Source: Candidatus Cloacimonetes bacterium 4572_55
GTDB taxonomy: Bacteria; 4572-55
Length of the DNA stretch: 51,539 nucleotides
Assembly (NCBI GenBank): GCA_002084765.1
Contig: NBMB01000008.1
Location: forward strand, 1-51,539
Direction: 5' to 3'
Shown: positions 10,254 to 19,202 of the stretch, piece by piece
Position numbering within the stretch: position 1 is the first letter of the stretch
Layout of the letters: each line of letters opens with the position of its first letter
The notes under the pieces: model-generated
Seen by the model: the letters and a program-made list of their open reading frames with translations, nothing else
The model's database searches: none
What the model was told of the DNA's origin: nothing
Translations under genes and position numbers: made by a program

Positions 10254-10797
10254 GGGAAAATCTCCTTATATTTTAAAGGGAAGTCGATCCACAGATTACG
10301 CAGATTAAGAATTGCTAATTAAAGGGTTATATTTTTTTCAGGTTTTTCAGGAAAACTGAGTTTGTACGAGGGTTTCACTCAAAATTCCTGTTCTCTGTAC
10401 TTTTTAGCAAATTAATGAGGTTAGATGGATTTTTCGTAAGCAGATGCGTGGAATAGATAATTTCTAACAGGCGTCCGAACTGAACTATCTAGTAAGGATA
10501 CGAGTTTTTTTAAATAAAAGCAACTATTTTATTTGACAAGAACCTCATTTCAGGGCGGACGACAATTTCTTTATACCGTTCAATTTGATGTATCCACTAA
10601 AAAAAAACCGCGGATCATTGGGCGTCTCTAATGACCAATTTTAATCCTCTTAATCTTCTTAATCTGCGGACTCTTCAGAAAAGCAGTTCACATGAGGAAC
10701 GAACAGCCTCCTTTAGTGTTTGCTCGTGTTTAGTCTTCGTTCATATGCCAATCACGGCTTAATTTTTTTATTTGCTAATAGACATAAAGAGGTGCGA
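10254..10797. other. Divergent intergenic region, no gene seen
   Basis: This 544-bp spacer lies between the divergent starts of the giant gene and the S55-type gene and must hold both promoters. It contains two copies of the dispersed CAGATTACGCAGATTA-type repeat (10283-10360 and a partial copy at about 10645-10677). A TTGACA hexamer at 10533-10538 has no convincing -10 box 16-18 bases downstream. The remainder is AT-rich and I see no RNA gene. Confidence 0.6.
10283..10360 (+). repeat. Dispersed intergenic repeat copy
   Basis: The copy has ACAGATTACGCAGATTAAG, then ATTGCTAATTAAAGGGTTATA, a T-rich run and CAGGAAAACTG. The same order of blocks recurs at 15781-15888 (inverted) and 37416-37560. 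Confidence 0.75.
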
Positions 10798-12669
10798 ATG
10801 ATCACATTTCGTCATATATTAATCTTTTTGGCAGCGCTATTTTATCTTGTCAGCGGACGTGCTTACGCCCAAGAATTTCAGTTTGATCCAGACGAGATCA
10901 TGCCGTTAAGCCAGGTGGAAATCGGTATGAAGGGCTATGGCAAGACCGTCTTTAAAGGAACCGAGATCGAGCGATTCGACATCGAAGTCGTCGGCATTAT
11001 TGAGAACTGGACACCTCAGCAGGGTCTTATCGTAGTCCGAGTCCATCATCCCATCACAGACCTCGCTCAAGTCATACACGGCATGAGTGGCAGCCCTATC
11101 TATATTAATGATAAGATAATCGGCGCGTTGGCTCGCAAATTCAGCGGCTTTCCCGTGGATCCGATCGCGGGTGTGACCCCGATAGAACACATGCTCGAAA
11201 TCAAAGAGTCCCATGAGAGGACGGAACAATCCCGGCTTGATTCTGGTCGCGGTCGTCTTAGCGGTTTTCAAGATATTCGGAAATTCACAGATCAATTTTG
11301 GCGGGAAATTCGCGATAGTGAAGGGAATCCAAACATGGACTCCCTGCTCCCCGAGCCTCTAAATAGCGAGATTTTCCAGCCGTTTATGACTCCTCTGAGC
11401 ATCACCTGCGCGCGACCCGAAGCATTAGGGATTTTTACCGATATATTTCGCGGATTCGGCTTTTTGCCATACTTTAGCGGGAGTCAAGCAGTGGGACAGA
11501 TATCCGATCTAAAGGGTGATGTCCCGCTGGAACCCGGATCCACGTTAGGCGTGAGACTCGTGTCCGGCGATCTCAGTATGGGCGGCACAGGCACTCTGAC
11601 CTATCGAGACGACGACATGATACTCGGGTTTGGTCACGGTATGTATACAGAGGGCGGAGTCTCCCTTCCCATGAGTGTGGGCGAGGTTGTCACTGTGGTC
11701 TCGGATCAGAGTTACTCGTACAAGATGTCCAACCTCGGCGAGATCGTCGGCGAGATCACCCAGGATGATTTTCACGGAATCTTAGGGAAAATCGGAAAGA
11801 AGACTGAAATGATTCCGACTTCCGTCAATTTCTCTATGAACGGCGACCCAGTTCGTTCCTTTAACTATGAGGTGCTTCGGGATGAAGACCTGACGCCGTT
11901 CCTGATATATATGACCACGATCTATTCGATCCTCACCACAGGCACGCTCGGCGGAGAACGCACCATTGAAGCGAGCGCGGTTCTTCATCTGAAAAATTAT
12001 GAACCGATTCGGATAGAAGACCGTTTCTCGGGCCAATCAACCGAGGGTTACACCGCGTTTTTGATCATGGAAGCTCTCGGCTTGATCATGGGCAATAAGT
12101 TTATCGTGCCGGAGCTTGAATCCGTTGAGATCAATTTGGACATCGTGGACAAAGAGAAATTCGCGGAGATCACCCATGTGTGGTACAGCCAAAGCGTTAT
12201 CAGTCCGGGCGACGATCTGGAGGTCACTCTCTTTATCAAACCAAATCGCGGAGATACCTTTATCGAGAAAGTTCAAATCTCCACGCCAAACCATATCAGC
12301 GAGAAAGGTATGGCAATGGTTCTGATCGGGAGCGGCAATATTATGGACAGATTCGAGCAGATGACGTCTCCAGCCCGTTTTCGACCCGAAAGTATGGAGC
12401 AGTTGATCGAGTTGATCAATAAGCGTCGGACTAATAAAAATATCTATGTCCGACTTATGATCAAGGACAGTGGAGCGGTTATTAATGGTAAGGAGACGCC
12501 TGCTCTGCCGCCATCCGCGCGCCGAATCCTGGGGTCAAATCGGGTGAGCGGCTCCTATCAGCAATTAAATGCTCAGAAGCTCGTCGAAATGCTTATTCCG
12601 GTCGATTACATCGTGGCTGGAGGGCAGAATAAAATATTTAAAATCACCAAGGAAAACACGTTACAATAG
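10798..12669 (+). CDS. Secreted SpoIVB-type (S55-like) peptidase-domain protein
   Basis: The 623-residue product resembles the S55 peptidase family of SpoIVB. The frame extends upstream to a TTG at 10720, but ATG 10798 is preferred: it follows AAAGAGGTG and begins a signal peptide (FRHILIFLAALFYLVSGRAYAQ). Two S55 hallmark segments are visible: GMSGSP with candidate nucleophile Ser97, followed by IYINDKIIGAL, and GFGHGMYTEGG with His280, followed by a long GEIVGEITQDD-type stretch. In SpoIVB the His segment precedes the Ser segment; here the order is reversed, as if circularly permuted. The C-terminal ~230 residues look like beta-rich domains. The gene is 21 bp from the next gene and probably co-transcribed with it. 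Whether it is an active protease or a structural relative cannot be told from sequence alone. Confidence 0.75.
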   Translation: MITFRHILIFLAALFYLVSGRAYAQEFQFDPDEIMPLSQVEIGMKGYGKTVFKGTEIERFDIEVVGIIENWTPQQGLIVVRVHHPITDLAQVIHGMSGSPIYINDKIIGALARKFSGFPVDPIAGVTPIEHMLEIKESHERTEQSRLDSGRGRLSGFQDIRKFTDQFWREIRDSEGNPNMDSLLPEPLNSEIFQPFMTPLSITCARPEALGIFTDIFRGFGFLPYFSGSQAVGQISDLKGDVPLEPGSTLGVRLVSGDLSMGGTGTLTYRDDDMILGFGHGMYTEGGVSLPMSVGEVVTVVSDQSYSYKMSNLGEIVGEITQDDFHGILGKIGKKTEMIPTSVNFSMNGDPVRSFNYEVLRDEDLTPFLIYMTTIYSILTTGTLGGERTIEASAVLHLKNYEPIRIEDRFSGQSTEGYTAFLIMEALGLIMGNKFIVPELESVEINLDIVDKEKFAEITHVWYSQSVISPGDDLEVTLFIKPNRGDTFIEKVQISTPNHISEKGMAMVLIGSGNIMDRFEQMTSPARFRPESMEQLIELINKRRTNKNIYVRLMIKDSGAVINGKETPALPPSARRILGSNRVSGSYQQLNAQKLVEMLIPVDYIVAGGQNKIFKITKENTLQ

Positions 12670-12690
12670 TTGTAAGAAAGGGAGTTATAC

Positions 12691-14925
12691 ATGCGTTTTA
12701 TTTCGTCTATCACGGTTGGATTACTGATTATCTTGCTTAATACGCCTGGCTACGGGGTCAGCGAATGGAAACAGAGCCGGTTTCGAGATTTTGTCAAAGG
12801 GGAGGTCGATAATATCTCGATCACCAGTCAAGGAGAGTTGCGGATCGCGCCGGAGTTGGTCGAGATTTACGATACGGAAGAGGCGTATATCTGGTGCTCG
12901 GTAATGGATCAAAAAGGCAATATCTATCTGGGAACCGGAAGCAATGGCAAGGTTTTTAAGGTATCGCCATCGGGTCAAGGAAGCCTCTTTTTTGACGCGG
13001 AAGAATCGGAGATCACCACGCTTGCAATTGATAAAAATAACCGGATTTACATCGGCTCTTCTCCGGACGGAAAAATTTATCGCGTCACGCAGGATGGAGA
13101 GGACGCGGTCTGGTTCGATCCAGAAGAGACTTATATCTGGAGTTTGGTCATTGATAAAAATGTCCTATTTGCCGCGACGGGCAATTCAGGTAAGGTCTAT
13201 AAAATTACGGGACAGGATCAAGCCACAGTCTTATATGATAGCGAAGAGCCAAATATTACCACAATGGCAGCCACGCCTTCTGGAGATTTGATTGTGGGAA
13301 CCGACGGTCAGGGCTATGTTGTGCGCATCTCTCCCGATGGGAATCCCTTTGTGCTGTATGACGCGCCGTTGCGCCAAATCAACGCCTTAGTCGTTGTGCC
13401 ATCCGGCTCGGAAAAGGGCGTGATATACGCCGCGGCAATTGACGACAAAATGCAATCCTTTGGTCCGCCAACGCCTCCGGTTCCCCCGCAAGATATTGGC
13501 GGGGGGCAAGATTCGCAGGAGGGAGACGACAGCCAATCGCAGACTGACGGCGGCGGCGGGGTATCTCCGCCAATTATCGTTGACATGGGACGCCCTGGCG
13601 GCGGAGATCATACTTTATACAAAATTTTGCCAGACGGCGCGGTGCTGACGCTTCAGACATCTAAGAAAAATGTCACATTAGCGTTAGGTTTGGACAAAAA
13701 TCAAGAGCTGATCATCGGGACTGGGGACCACGGCAAAATCTACACTGTGGACGATCGGGATAAGGTGACTTTACTGCTGAAGATCAAAGAGTCGCAGATC
13801 ACCGATTTTGTCCGATCCGCGGACAAAGGCTCCCTATACGCAGCGACCAGCAATCTCGGTAAGCTCTTCGGATTCAATTCTCTTATAGCAAAAAAAGGAA
13901 TCTTCACCTCTGATACTCATGACGCGGGGATGTTCGCCAGTTGGGGGCGAATCTCCTATGAAAAGGCGTCTTCTGTCACAGATAACAAGGGCGTGAAACT
14001 CTATACTCGCACTGGCAATACCGAAGAGCCGGACGATCTCTGGAGCAAGTGGTCCGCGCCCTATCAGGATCAAAAGGGTGAAAATATCACATCTCCATCC
14101 GCCCGTTTTATCCAATACAAAATTGAGTTGACCCCTGGATCCAAGAACAAATCCCCGTCCATAAAAGAGGTGTCAGTTATCTATAAACAACGGAATCTCC
14201 CCCCTAAAATTAAGGCAATCATGCTGAATGATCCGGGCGAAGGCGGCGGCGGATTTGGCTCGGTTTTTTCTGGAAGTTCCGGCGGATTTGGCAATGATCC
14301 CGACAACGGTGCCGCGGCGTCTGGCAACAACCCATTCGATACGCAAAAATCGGACTCAAAAAATGGGAAAAAATCGAAAAAACGAGGCTTGCAGTCGTTG
14401 AAATGGCTTGCGCTCGATGATAATAACGACCAACTGATCTATGATCTCCATTTTAAGGGCGTTGACGAATCCGCATGGAAAGAGCTGAAGCTCGACGTGA
14501 CAAAGTCTACGTATTCCTGGTCCACGGAGCAGATGCCAGACGGAGAGTATCAGATCAAAATCACGGCTTGCGATAAGCCGAATAATTCCCTGTCCGAAGC
14601 GATGAAAGATTCGTTGGTCAGCGATACTTTCATCGTGGACAACACGCCTCCGGAAGCCAAAGGCGTCCAGGCTCGGATCCAGAACAAAAAGGCTTTGGTC
14701 AAACTGACTGTCACGGATGCGCTGAGTCCGTTGGATCGGGTCGAATACGCGGTCGATCTGAAAGATTGGGAACTACTTTCTCCGATAGACGGAATCTGCG
14801 ACTCCTATACCGAATCTTTCGATTTTGAGACCGACCCGTTAGAGCCGGGGGAACATTATATCGTGATCCGCATGTGTGACGATCAGGAAAATTTTAAGAT
14901 GATTAAACAGGTCGTGACGAGATAA
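12691..14925 (+). CDS. Secreted seven-bladed propeller protein of unknown function
   Basis: The 744-residue protein has an N-terminal signal peptide (FISSITVGLLIILLN) and follows an AAAGGGAG ribosome site. Residues ~60-400 carry repeated blades with the pattern YLGTGSNGKVFKV, YIGSSPDGKIYRV, FAATGNSGKVYKI and so on. I count seven, consistent with one propeller. A low-complexity Pro/Gly/Gln/Asp insert (~257-300) interrupts the fifth blade, and a Gly/Ser/Lys-rich linker (~516-567) separates the propeller region from C-terminal Ig-like strands that end near DNTPPEAKGVQ and ARIQ. The gene directly follows the S55-like gene, so the two exported products may act together. No catalytic motif is evident and I do not recognise a named family beyond the propeller fold. 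Confidence 0.7.
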   Translation: MRFISSITVGLLIILLNTPGYGVSEWKQSRFRDFVKGEVDNISITSQGELRIAPELVEIYDTEEAYIWCSVMDQKGNIYLGTGSNGKVFKVSPSGQGSLFFDAEESEITTLAIDKNNRIYIGSSPDGKIYRVTQDGEDAVWFDPEETYIWSLVIDKNVLFAATGNSGKVYKITGQDQATVLYDSEEPNITTMAATPSGDLIVGTDGQGYVVRISPDGNPFVLYDAPLRQINALVVVPSGSEKGVIYAAAIDDKMQSFGPPTPPVPPQDIGGGQDSQEGDDSQSQTDGGGGVSPPIIVDMGRPGGGDHTLYKILPDGAVLTLQTSKKNVTLALGLDKNQELIIGTGDHGKIYTVDDRDKVTLLLKIKESQITDFVRSADKGSLYAATSNLGKLFGFNSLIAKKGIFTSDTHDAGMFASWGRISYEKASSVTDNKGVKLYTRTGNTEEPDDLWSKWSAPYQDQKGENITSPSARFIQYKIELTPGSKNKSPSIKEVSVIYKQRNLPPKIKAIMLNDPGEGGGGFGSVFSGSSGGFGNDPDNGAAASGNNPFDTQKSDSKNGKKSKKRGLQSLKWLALDDNNDQLIYDLHFKGVDESAWKELKLDVTKSTYSWSTEQMPDGEYQIKITACDKPNNSLSEAMKDSLVSDTFIVDNTPPEAKGVQARIQNKKALVKLTVTDALSPLDRVEYAVDLKDWELLSPIDGICDSYTESFDFETDPLEPGEHYIVIRMCDDQENFKMIKQVVTR

Positions 14926-14968
14926 TCCTTCTAAATCTATGCGGCTAAGTTTTAAAAGGACGGTTCTA

Positions 14969-15577
14969 GTGCATATTCGTAACCTCGAACAGTTGAGAGC
15001 CATTGTTCAGCAGGCAACAACGCAGTTTCCAAAGAAATCCTTACCGCTACGAGAGCTGAAACCAGCCGCGGTTTTGGCTCCCTTTTTTCTGAAAAAAGAC
15101 GAGATTCATCTCCTTTTTACCCGTCGTTCCCAGTCGATGCGGAATCACAAAGGGGAGATCTCGTTTCCCGGCGGCGCGCAAGACCTTACTGACCAGGATT
15201 TTATCCAGACTGCATTGCGGGAAACAGAGGAGGAGATCGGTGTGAAAGCCGACGATGTGGAAATTATTGGCGAGTTGAATCATTGGATCACATACACCAA
15301 ATTTCGGATAACGCCTATTGTCGGCATAATCCCATATCCATACGCATTTCGGATCAGTTCTTACGAGATCGACGAAATAATTGAAATTCCGCTTTCCCAT
15401 TTGATCAAACCTGCGAATCGTCGAGTCGTTTATCGTTCTTCTCCTATCAACCCTGATCAGCAAATCAAGCTGCATTACTTTGATTATCAACAGCATACGG
15501 TTTGGGGCATGACGGGTCTGATTCTGTCGGAACTCCTGGGAAAAATGGAGTCTGTCGCTCCTGATTTTTTGAGCTGA
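14969..15577 (+). CDS. Nudix hydrolase, CoA pyrophosphatase (NudL/YeaB) type
   Basis: The protein should hydrolyse CoA or a related nucleoside diphosphate derivative. The family-specific upstream motif LLFTRRSQSMRNHKGEISFP is followed by GG and the Nudix core RETEEEIGV with NudL-like spacing. The frame begins at ATG 14939, but GTG 14969 is a better start: AAAAGGA sits eight bases upstream of it, whereas ATG 14939 has no ribosome site. The GTG start gives 202 residues, close to the usual family length. It lies 43 bp after the propeller gene and may be read through from it. Confidence is high for the family and moderate for CoA as substrate. Confidence 0.85.
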   Translation: MHIRNLEQLRAIVQQATTQFPKKSLPLRELKPAAVLAPFFLKKDEIHLLFTRRSQSMRNHKGEISFPGGAQDLTDQDFIQTALRETEEEIGVKADDVEIIGELNHWITYTKFRITPIVGIIPYPYAFRISSYEIDEIIEIPLSHLIKPANRRVVYRSSPINPDQQIKLHYFDYQQHTVWGMTGLILSELLGKMESVAPDFLS

Positions 15578-15780
15578 TTTCGCAGATTACGTCCGAGATC
15601 ACTCTATCCTGCATTATTCATAAGCCTCGGAGAACCAGAGATATCAAATGTTTGATATTTAATGGGTTAAAGTCTATTTTTAACGACATTTCCAAGAGAA
15701 CTCAGCTTCTATGAGAATTTCAGAACTCTTATTTGGGCTGACTCTGCGACTCTCTGTGACTCTGTTGCGAATATAGTGAA
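15578..15780. other. Convergent intergenic spacer with repeat remnants
   Basis: This spacer separates the Nudix gene from folK. It begins with a fragment of the dispersed repeat (CGCAGATTACG at about 15580) and later holds a 'GACTCTGCGACTCTCTGTGAC' type stretch, similar to the 'TCTCTGTGTTCTCTG' stretch at about 47060. No gene or clear terminator is seen. Confidence 0.5.
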
Positions 15781-15888
15781 ATGCGCCAGTTTTCCTGGAG
15801 AAAATTTGGCAAAAAAGATATAATTCTTTAATTATAATCTGCGATAATCTGCGTAATCTGCGGATCGATTTCCGTGATGACGAATAAT
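15781..15888 (-). repeat. Dispersed repeat copy overlapping the end of folK
   Basis: Read on the minus strand this is nearly the same sequence as 37416-37560: ATTATTCGTCATCACGGAAA, then CCGCAGATTACGCAGATTATC, then the AATTAAAGAATTATATC block and CAGGAAAACTGGCGCATTT. The first part is translated as the last residues of FolK. Confidence 0.85.
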
Positions 15889-16353
15889 CCAGGCTATCAA
15901 TTCTTGTCTCAGTTCATAAACTGATTTTTTATAGACCGGATGAATCCATTCCGAGGCGATCTCGACCAACGGATCTAAAACAAAAAGTCGCTCCTGTATC
16001 CCCGGATGCGGCAGAACCAGTTCTAAAGTATTGACTACGGAATCTCCATAAAAAAGGAGATCTAAGTCGATAGTCCGAGGTCCCCAGATCACGGTGCGCT
16101 GTCGCCCCATATCCGCCTCGATTTTCTGCATTGCGCCGAGGAGATCGACAGGACTCAGCCGAGTGGAAAGCAAAGCCGCAGCGTTGAGAAATCGTGGCTG
16201 ATCCACATATCCCACTGGATCGGTTTCTCGGTATGACGAGCGCGTCTCGACTCGAATATGAGACGTCTCCTCCAGCCTGTCAAGCGCGTAATTCAGATTC
16301 GTGCGCTTATCCCCTAAATTGCTTCCGAGAGCTATGATACATCGTGTCCACAT
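15832..16353 (-). CDS. folK: 2-amino-4-hydroxy-6-hydroxymethyldihydropteridine pyrophosphokinase
   Basis: FolK transfers pyrophosphate from ATP to 6-hydroxymethyl-7,8-dihydropterin in folate synthesis. The N-terminus has the family ALGSNLGD motif, and the signature WGPRTIDLDLLFYGD is intact. The start codon lies inside folB: the two genes overlap by 22 bases, so translation is likely coupled. The last 18 residues, IIRHHGNRSADYADYRRL, do not look like a FolK C-terminus; they are encoded by a dispersed intergenic repeat that also provides the stop codon. Without them the protein has about 155 residues, close to the usual size. Confidence 0.95.
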   Translation of the reverse strand: MWTRCIIALGSNLGDKRTNLNYALDRLEETSHIRVETRSSYRETDPVGYVDQPRFLNAAALLSTRLSPVDLLGAMQKIEADMGRQRTVIWGPRTIDLDLLFYGDSVVNTLELVLPHPGIQERLFVLDPLVEIASEWIHPVYKKSVYELRQELIAWIIRHHGNRSADYADYRRL

Positions 16354-16706
16354 CGTCGGATTTCCACCTCCGCATAATCCATTTGTCCCTTTACCGGCGC
16401 GTTATGCTTGCGCATACGGATCACCACCTCTGCGATTCGGTCGAATTTTTCGAGGAGCCGCGCGGCAATTGTCTCCGCGAGTGCCTCGATCAGATTGAAA
16501 CGTTTTCCGCGCAGCATTATCTTTTCTACATAAGAATAGACCTGATAAATATTGATCGTGTCCTCTATATGGTCGCTGTTCCCCGCGGGTTTTGCGTCGA
16601 AAGATATCTCCACATCCACATTATAGACCTGCCCAAATTGACGCTCGAATTTAAAATCGCCGTGATACGCGTGGAAGGTCATATTTTTCAATAATAATTT
16701 ATCCAT
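16332..16706 (-). CDS. folB: Dihydroneopterin aldolase
   Basis: FolB cleaves dihydroneopterin to 6-hydroxymethyldihydropterin, the FolK substrate. The 124-residue length is normal. The N-terminal FHAYHGDFKFERQFGQ segment carries the conserved active-site Glu (Glu21), and a conserved Lys/Pro segment (MRKHNAPVKG) lies near the C-terminus. The gene is upstream of and overlaps folK. No folP or folE is present in the window. Confidence 0.93.
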   Translation of the reverse strand: MDKLLLKNMTFHAYHGDFKFERQFGQVYNVDVEISFDAKPAGNSDHIEDTINIYQVYSYVEKIMLRGKRFNLIEALAETIAARLLEKFDRIAEVVIRMRKHNAPVKGQMDYAEVEIRRCGHDVS

Positions 16707-16746
16707 AAATATTATAAACCAATATTATAAGTATCATTAATAAATA

Positions 16747-16794
16747 AATGGATTGTATTTTTTTATATAAAAATAATATTAGCTTCAATCCATT
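16747..16794. terminator. Weak hairpin between folB and the DUF3782-like gene
   Basis: AATGGATTG (16747-16755) pairs with CAATCCATT (16786-16794) around a long AT-rich loop; ATTATTTTT overlaps and follows the right arm on the plus strand. It could end the 16816-17430 transcript, but the loop is long and the stem short. Confidence 0.3.
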
Positions 16795-16815
16795 ATTTTT
16801 CAATCGCATTCCCTT

Positions 16816-17430
16816 TTAAAATATTCTCGGCGAGAATTTTCCCTTCAAATCCACATCCTCGTGAGTCAGTGCTTTTACATTATCTCCGGATTGGGTTAAT
16901 ACGTAGAGTCCCCGCTTCATCGCGTATTTACCCGCCTCCTGAACAATACTCATCCCTGCAAGTGCCCCGATTACTTTTTTATCTTTATACCGAGGGAAAA
17001 CGTCCTTGAAAATGGGCAATCGCTCCTTGAAAAAATATTTGGCGTCTTCTGAATTCAGGGTCATTTTTACTGAAGTGACAACCAAATACTCGGAATTTAT
17101 GGCAATCAAATCATATTCAATTTTACGGATATCCGATCTGACTCGCTGCGCATACTCGGTAATTTGAATACCTTGTTCGTTGAGCAGCCTTACCAGCGCG
17201 GGAGCAACCATGTTCTCAGCAAATCTTCCCAAACTGTCCGTAATTTCAGCTATCCGTTTATCTAATTTTTTTTCTACTCTCTGAACTTCTCGATCATGTT
17301 CCTCAGCCCGCAGTTTCTGCTCCTTTCTCATATCGCTCATTTCCCGATCATGTTCTTCCTTTGACTTTTCAATCGATTCTTGCATTCTTTGGAATCCTTC
17401 GTAAATCAGCTTCTCTAATTTCTCATACAT
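16816..17430 (-). CDS. DUF3782-like coiled-coil protein with degenerate PD-(D/E)XK fold
   Basis: The 204-residue protein starts with a strong coiled coil (res ~1-70, rich in Glu/Lys/Arg, e.g. EEHDREMSDMRKEQK). It continues into a segment resembling the nuclease-like core seen in DUF3782 proteins: IEYDLIAIN, VVTSVKMTL and the later VIGALAGMSIVQEAGKYA. In the usual core the residue two before the Lys is acidic (EVK); here it is Ser120 in SVK, so the metal site may be lost. The start follows GAGGAG. Members of this family are common in cyanobacteria and other environmental bacteria but have no established role. It does not appear to be co-transcribed with folB. Confidence 0.65.
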   Translation of the reverse strand: MYEKLEKLIYEGFQRMQESIEKSKEEHDREMSDMRKEQKLRAEEHDREVQRVEKKLDKRIAEITDSLGRFAENMVAPALVRLLNEQGIQITEYAQRVRSDIRKIEYDLIAINSEYLVVTSVKMTLNSEDAKYFFKERLPIFKDVFPRYKDKKVIGALAGMSIVQEAGKYAMKRGLYVLTQSGDNVKALTHEDVDLKGKFSPRIF

Positions 17431-17510
17431 AATATTCTCCTCAAAATTTATTTATAGAAAAATTTTAAAATTATTAATCATATAAAATTTAATTTGTGAA
17501 ATCCAATTCA

Positions 17511-17536
17511 GCGACCCGCAAAAAGAAGCGGGTCGC
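17511..17536. terminator. Rho-independent-type hairpin after the ammonia-lyase gene
   Basis: GCGACCCGC pairs perfectly with GCGGGTCGC across an eight-base A-rich loop. On the minus strand it lies 40 bp after the stop of the ammonia-lyase gene. The better T-tract (ATTTTCTATTT) follows on the plus strand, so the minus-strand role is inferred from gene position. Confidence 0.65.
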
Positions 17537-17575
17537 ATTTTCTATTTCGTAATCAAAATTGAAAATTTTTTCGGA

Positions 17576-19105
17576 TCATTGGGCCTCCAAGCCGCCGATT
17601 TTTTTCCCCACTGCTTCCAGAATCTCGCAAGATTTGACCAGCTCTTTCATCCGAGTATGATCCAGATGGAGCGGACGATCCACATCCAAGAAATCGACAT
17701 ATTTTCGGATCGTCTTCTTTGCCTCGGCAACGCCTCTGCCGGGCGTCATATCGCGCAGGTCCAGTGCTTGAGCCGCAGCCATGAATTCGATGCCCAGCAC
17801 TCCGTAGGCGTTATCCAGAATTTGTCCGTTTTTGATCGCTGTGTTCATGCCCATCGAGACGAAATCTTCTTGGTCCGCCGCGGCTGGGATAGACGCCACA
17901 GAAGCTGGAGCGCAGAGAATTCGTTGTTCTACGATCAGCGTATCAGCGGTGTATTGGCTGAGCATCAGTCCAGAGAACATGCCCGCGCCCTTGGTCAGGA
18001 ATGGAGGCAGGCCCACGCTCAGCGCAGGATTCAATAACCGGTTCAGTCGCCGCTCCGACAACACGCAGACCATAGTCACTGCAGCACCGATCATCTCCAT
18101 GGGCAGGCTGACCGGCGTGCCTTGAAAATTTGCGCCGGTCAGAGTCAGTTTACGATCAGGGAAAAATATTGGATTGTCGCCGACCCCGTTCAACTCGATC
18201 TCCACCTGCTTTTTGGCATAAGCCACAGCGTCGTGCGCCGCGCCGATCACTTGTGGGCTGGATCGCATAGAATACGCGTCCTGCACCTTCATCTTGATCT
18301 TGCCGGCAAGCAGATCGCTGCCTTTTATACACGATTTGATGGCTTTTGCGCTACGCACCGCTCCAGCAAAACCGCGCGCTTGATGCAACAGGGCGTTATA
18401 GGGTGTCATATTGGCATAAAGTGCTTCCAACGTCATCGAGCAGGCAATCTCAGCCTGTTTGATCCAGCGATTAATGTCATACAATTGAATCGCGCTCATT
18501 GCGGTCAACAGATTCGATCCGTTGATCGTAGACAATCCGTCTCTTGCTTGGAGACCTGGAATCTTGATACCCGCTCGATCAAGTGCAGTTTTTCCCGGGA
18601 GCCGTTCTCCTTGATAAAACGCCTCGCCCTCGCCGAGCAACAACAGAGCGATTTGCGACATAGGAGCCAGATCGCCGCTCGCGCCGACCGATCCCTTCTG
18701 GCACACGACCGGCGTCACGCCCTTGTTCAGCATTTGGATCAAAGTTAAGGTGATCTCTGGACGGCAGCCCGATTGACCATGCGCGTGCACGTTAATTCGC
18801 CCGACCATAGCACCGCGAATATACTCAATCGGCGCGTGATCCCCGATTCCAGCCGCGTGATTATAGATCAAATATTTTTGGAACTCTCTGACCTGCTCGT
18901 CCGTCAATACCACCTCGGAAAATTCGCCTATTCCAGTATTGACTCCGTACATAATCTCACGCGCTTGAATCTTTTCTTCCAGCATGGCGCGGCATACTTT
19001 GATCCGTTCCAGAGCGTCCGGATGTAACTCGACCTTTTCGTTATGCCGGGCGATGCGCGTCACTTTTTCAACAGTCAATTCCGAACCGTTCAATATGATA
19101 GCCAT
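17576..19105 (-). CDS. Histidine/aromatic amino acid ammonia-lyase family (HutH-like)
   Basis: The 509-residue protein forms the MIO cofactor from Ala142-Ser143-Gly144 in GSVGASGDLAP. The catalytic Tyr53 (YGVNTGIG) is present, His83 (YNHAAGIG) sits where histidine ammonia-lyase has its substrate-binding His, and the late QED motif (412-414) supplies the Glu. After QED the usual HAL His is Phe415 (QEDFVSM), so histidine specificity is likely but not certain; tyrosine or phenylalanine lyase or aminomutase activity is possible. The start has an AAGGAGG site. No other hut genes are nearby. The next gene upstream on the same strand is a PLP-dependent Cys/Met-metabolism enzyme 97 bp away. Confidence 0.85.
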   Translation of the reverse strand: MAIILNGSELTVEKVTRIARHNEKVELHPDALERIKVCRAMLEEKIQAREIMYGVNTGIGEFSEVVLTDEQVREFQKYLIYNHAAGIGDHAPIEYIRGAMVGRINVHAHGQSGCRPEITLTLIQMLNKGVTPVVCQKGSVGASGDLAPMSQIALLLLGEGEAFYQGERLPGKTALDRAGIKIPGLQARDGLSTINGSNLLTAMSAIQLYDINRWIKQAEIACSMTLEALYANMTPYNALLHQARGFAGAVRSAKAIKSCIKGSDLLAGKIKMKVQDAYSMRSSPQVIGAAHDAVAYAKKQVEIELNGVGDNPIFFPDRKLTLTGANFQGTPVSLPMEMIGAAVTMVCVLSERRLNRLLNPALSVGLPPFLTKGAGMFSGLMLSQYTADTLIVEQRILCAPASVASIPAAADQEDFVSMGMNTAIKNGQILDNAYGVLGIEFMAAAQALDLRDMTPGRGVAEAKKTIRKYVDFLDVDRPLHLDHTRMKELVKSCEILEAVGKKIGGLEAQ

Positions 19106-19202
19106 CTTTCCTCCTTATTTTTTCGTACCCATAAGCTATCGATGCCGCGCTTATCAAAAAAAAGCGCAGTATCGTTTTCAATTGTTCCAAATAACTCCAG
19201 CA

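Noticed and set aside
10533-10538. TTGACA as a promoter for the S55-like gene
   Set aside because: No acceptable -10 hexamer lies at the right distance.
10720-10797. Extended N-terminus of the S55-like protein
   Set aside because: It starts at TTG without a ribosome site and would place 26 extra residues before a good signal peptide that has its own ATG and AAAGAGGTG.
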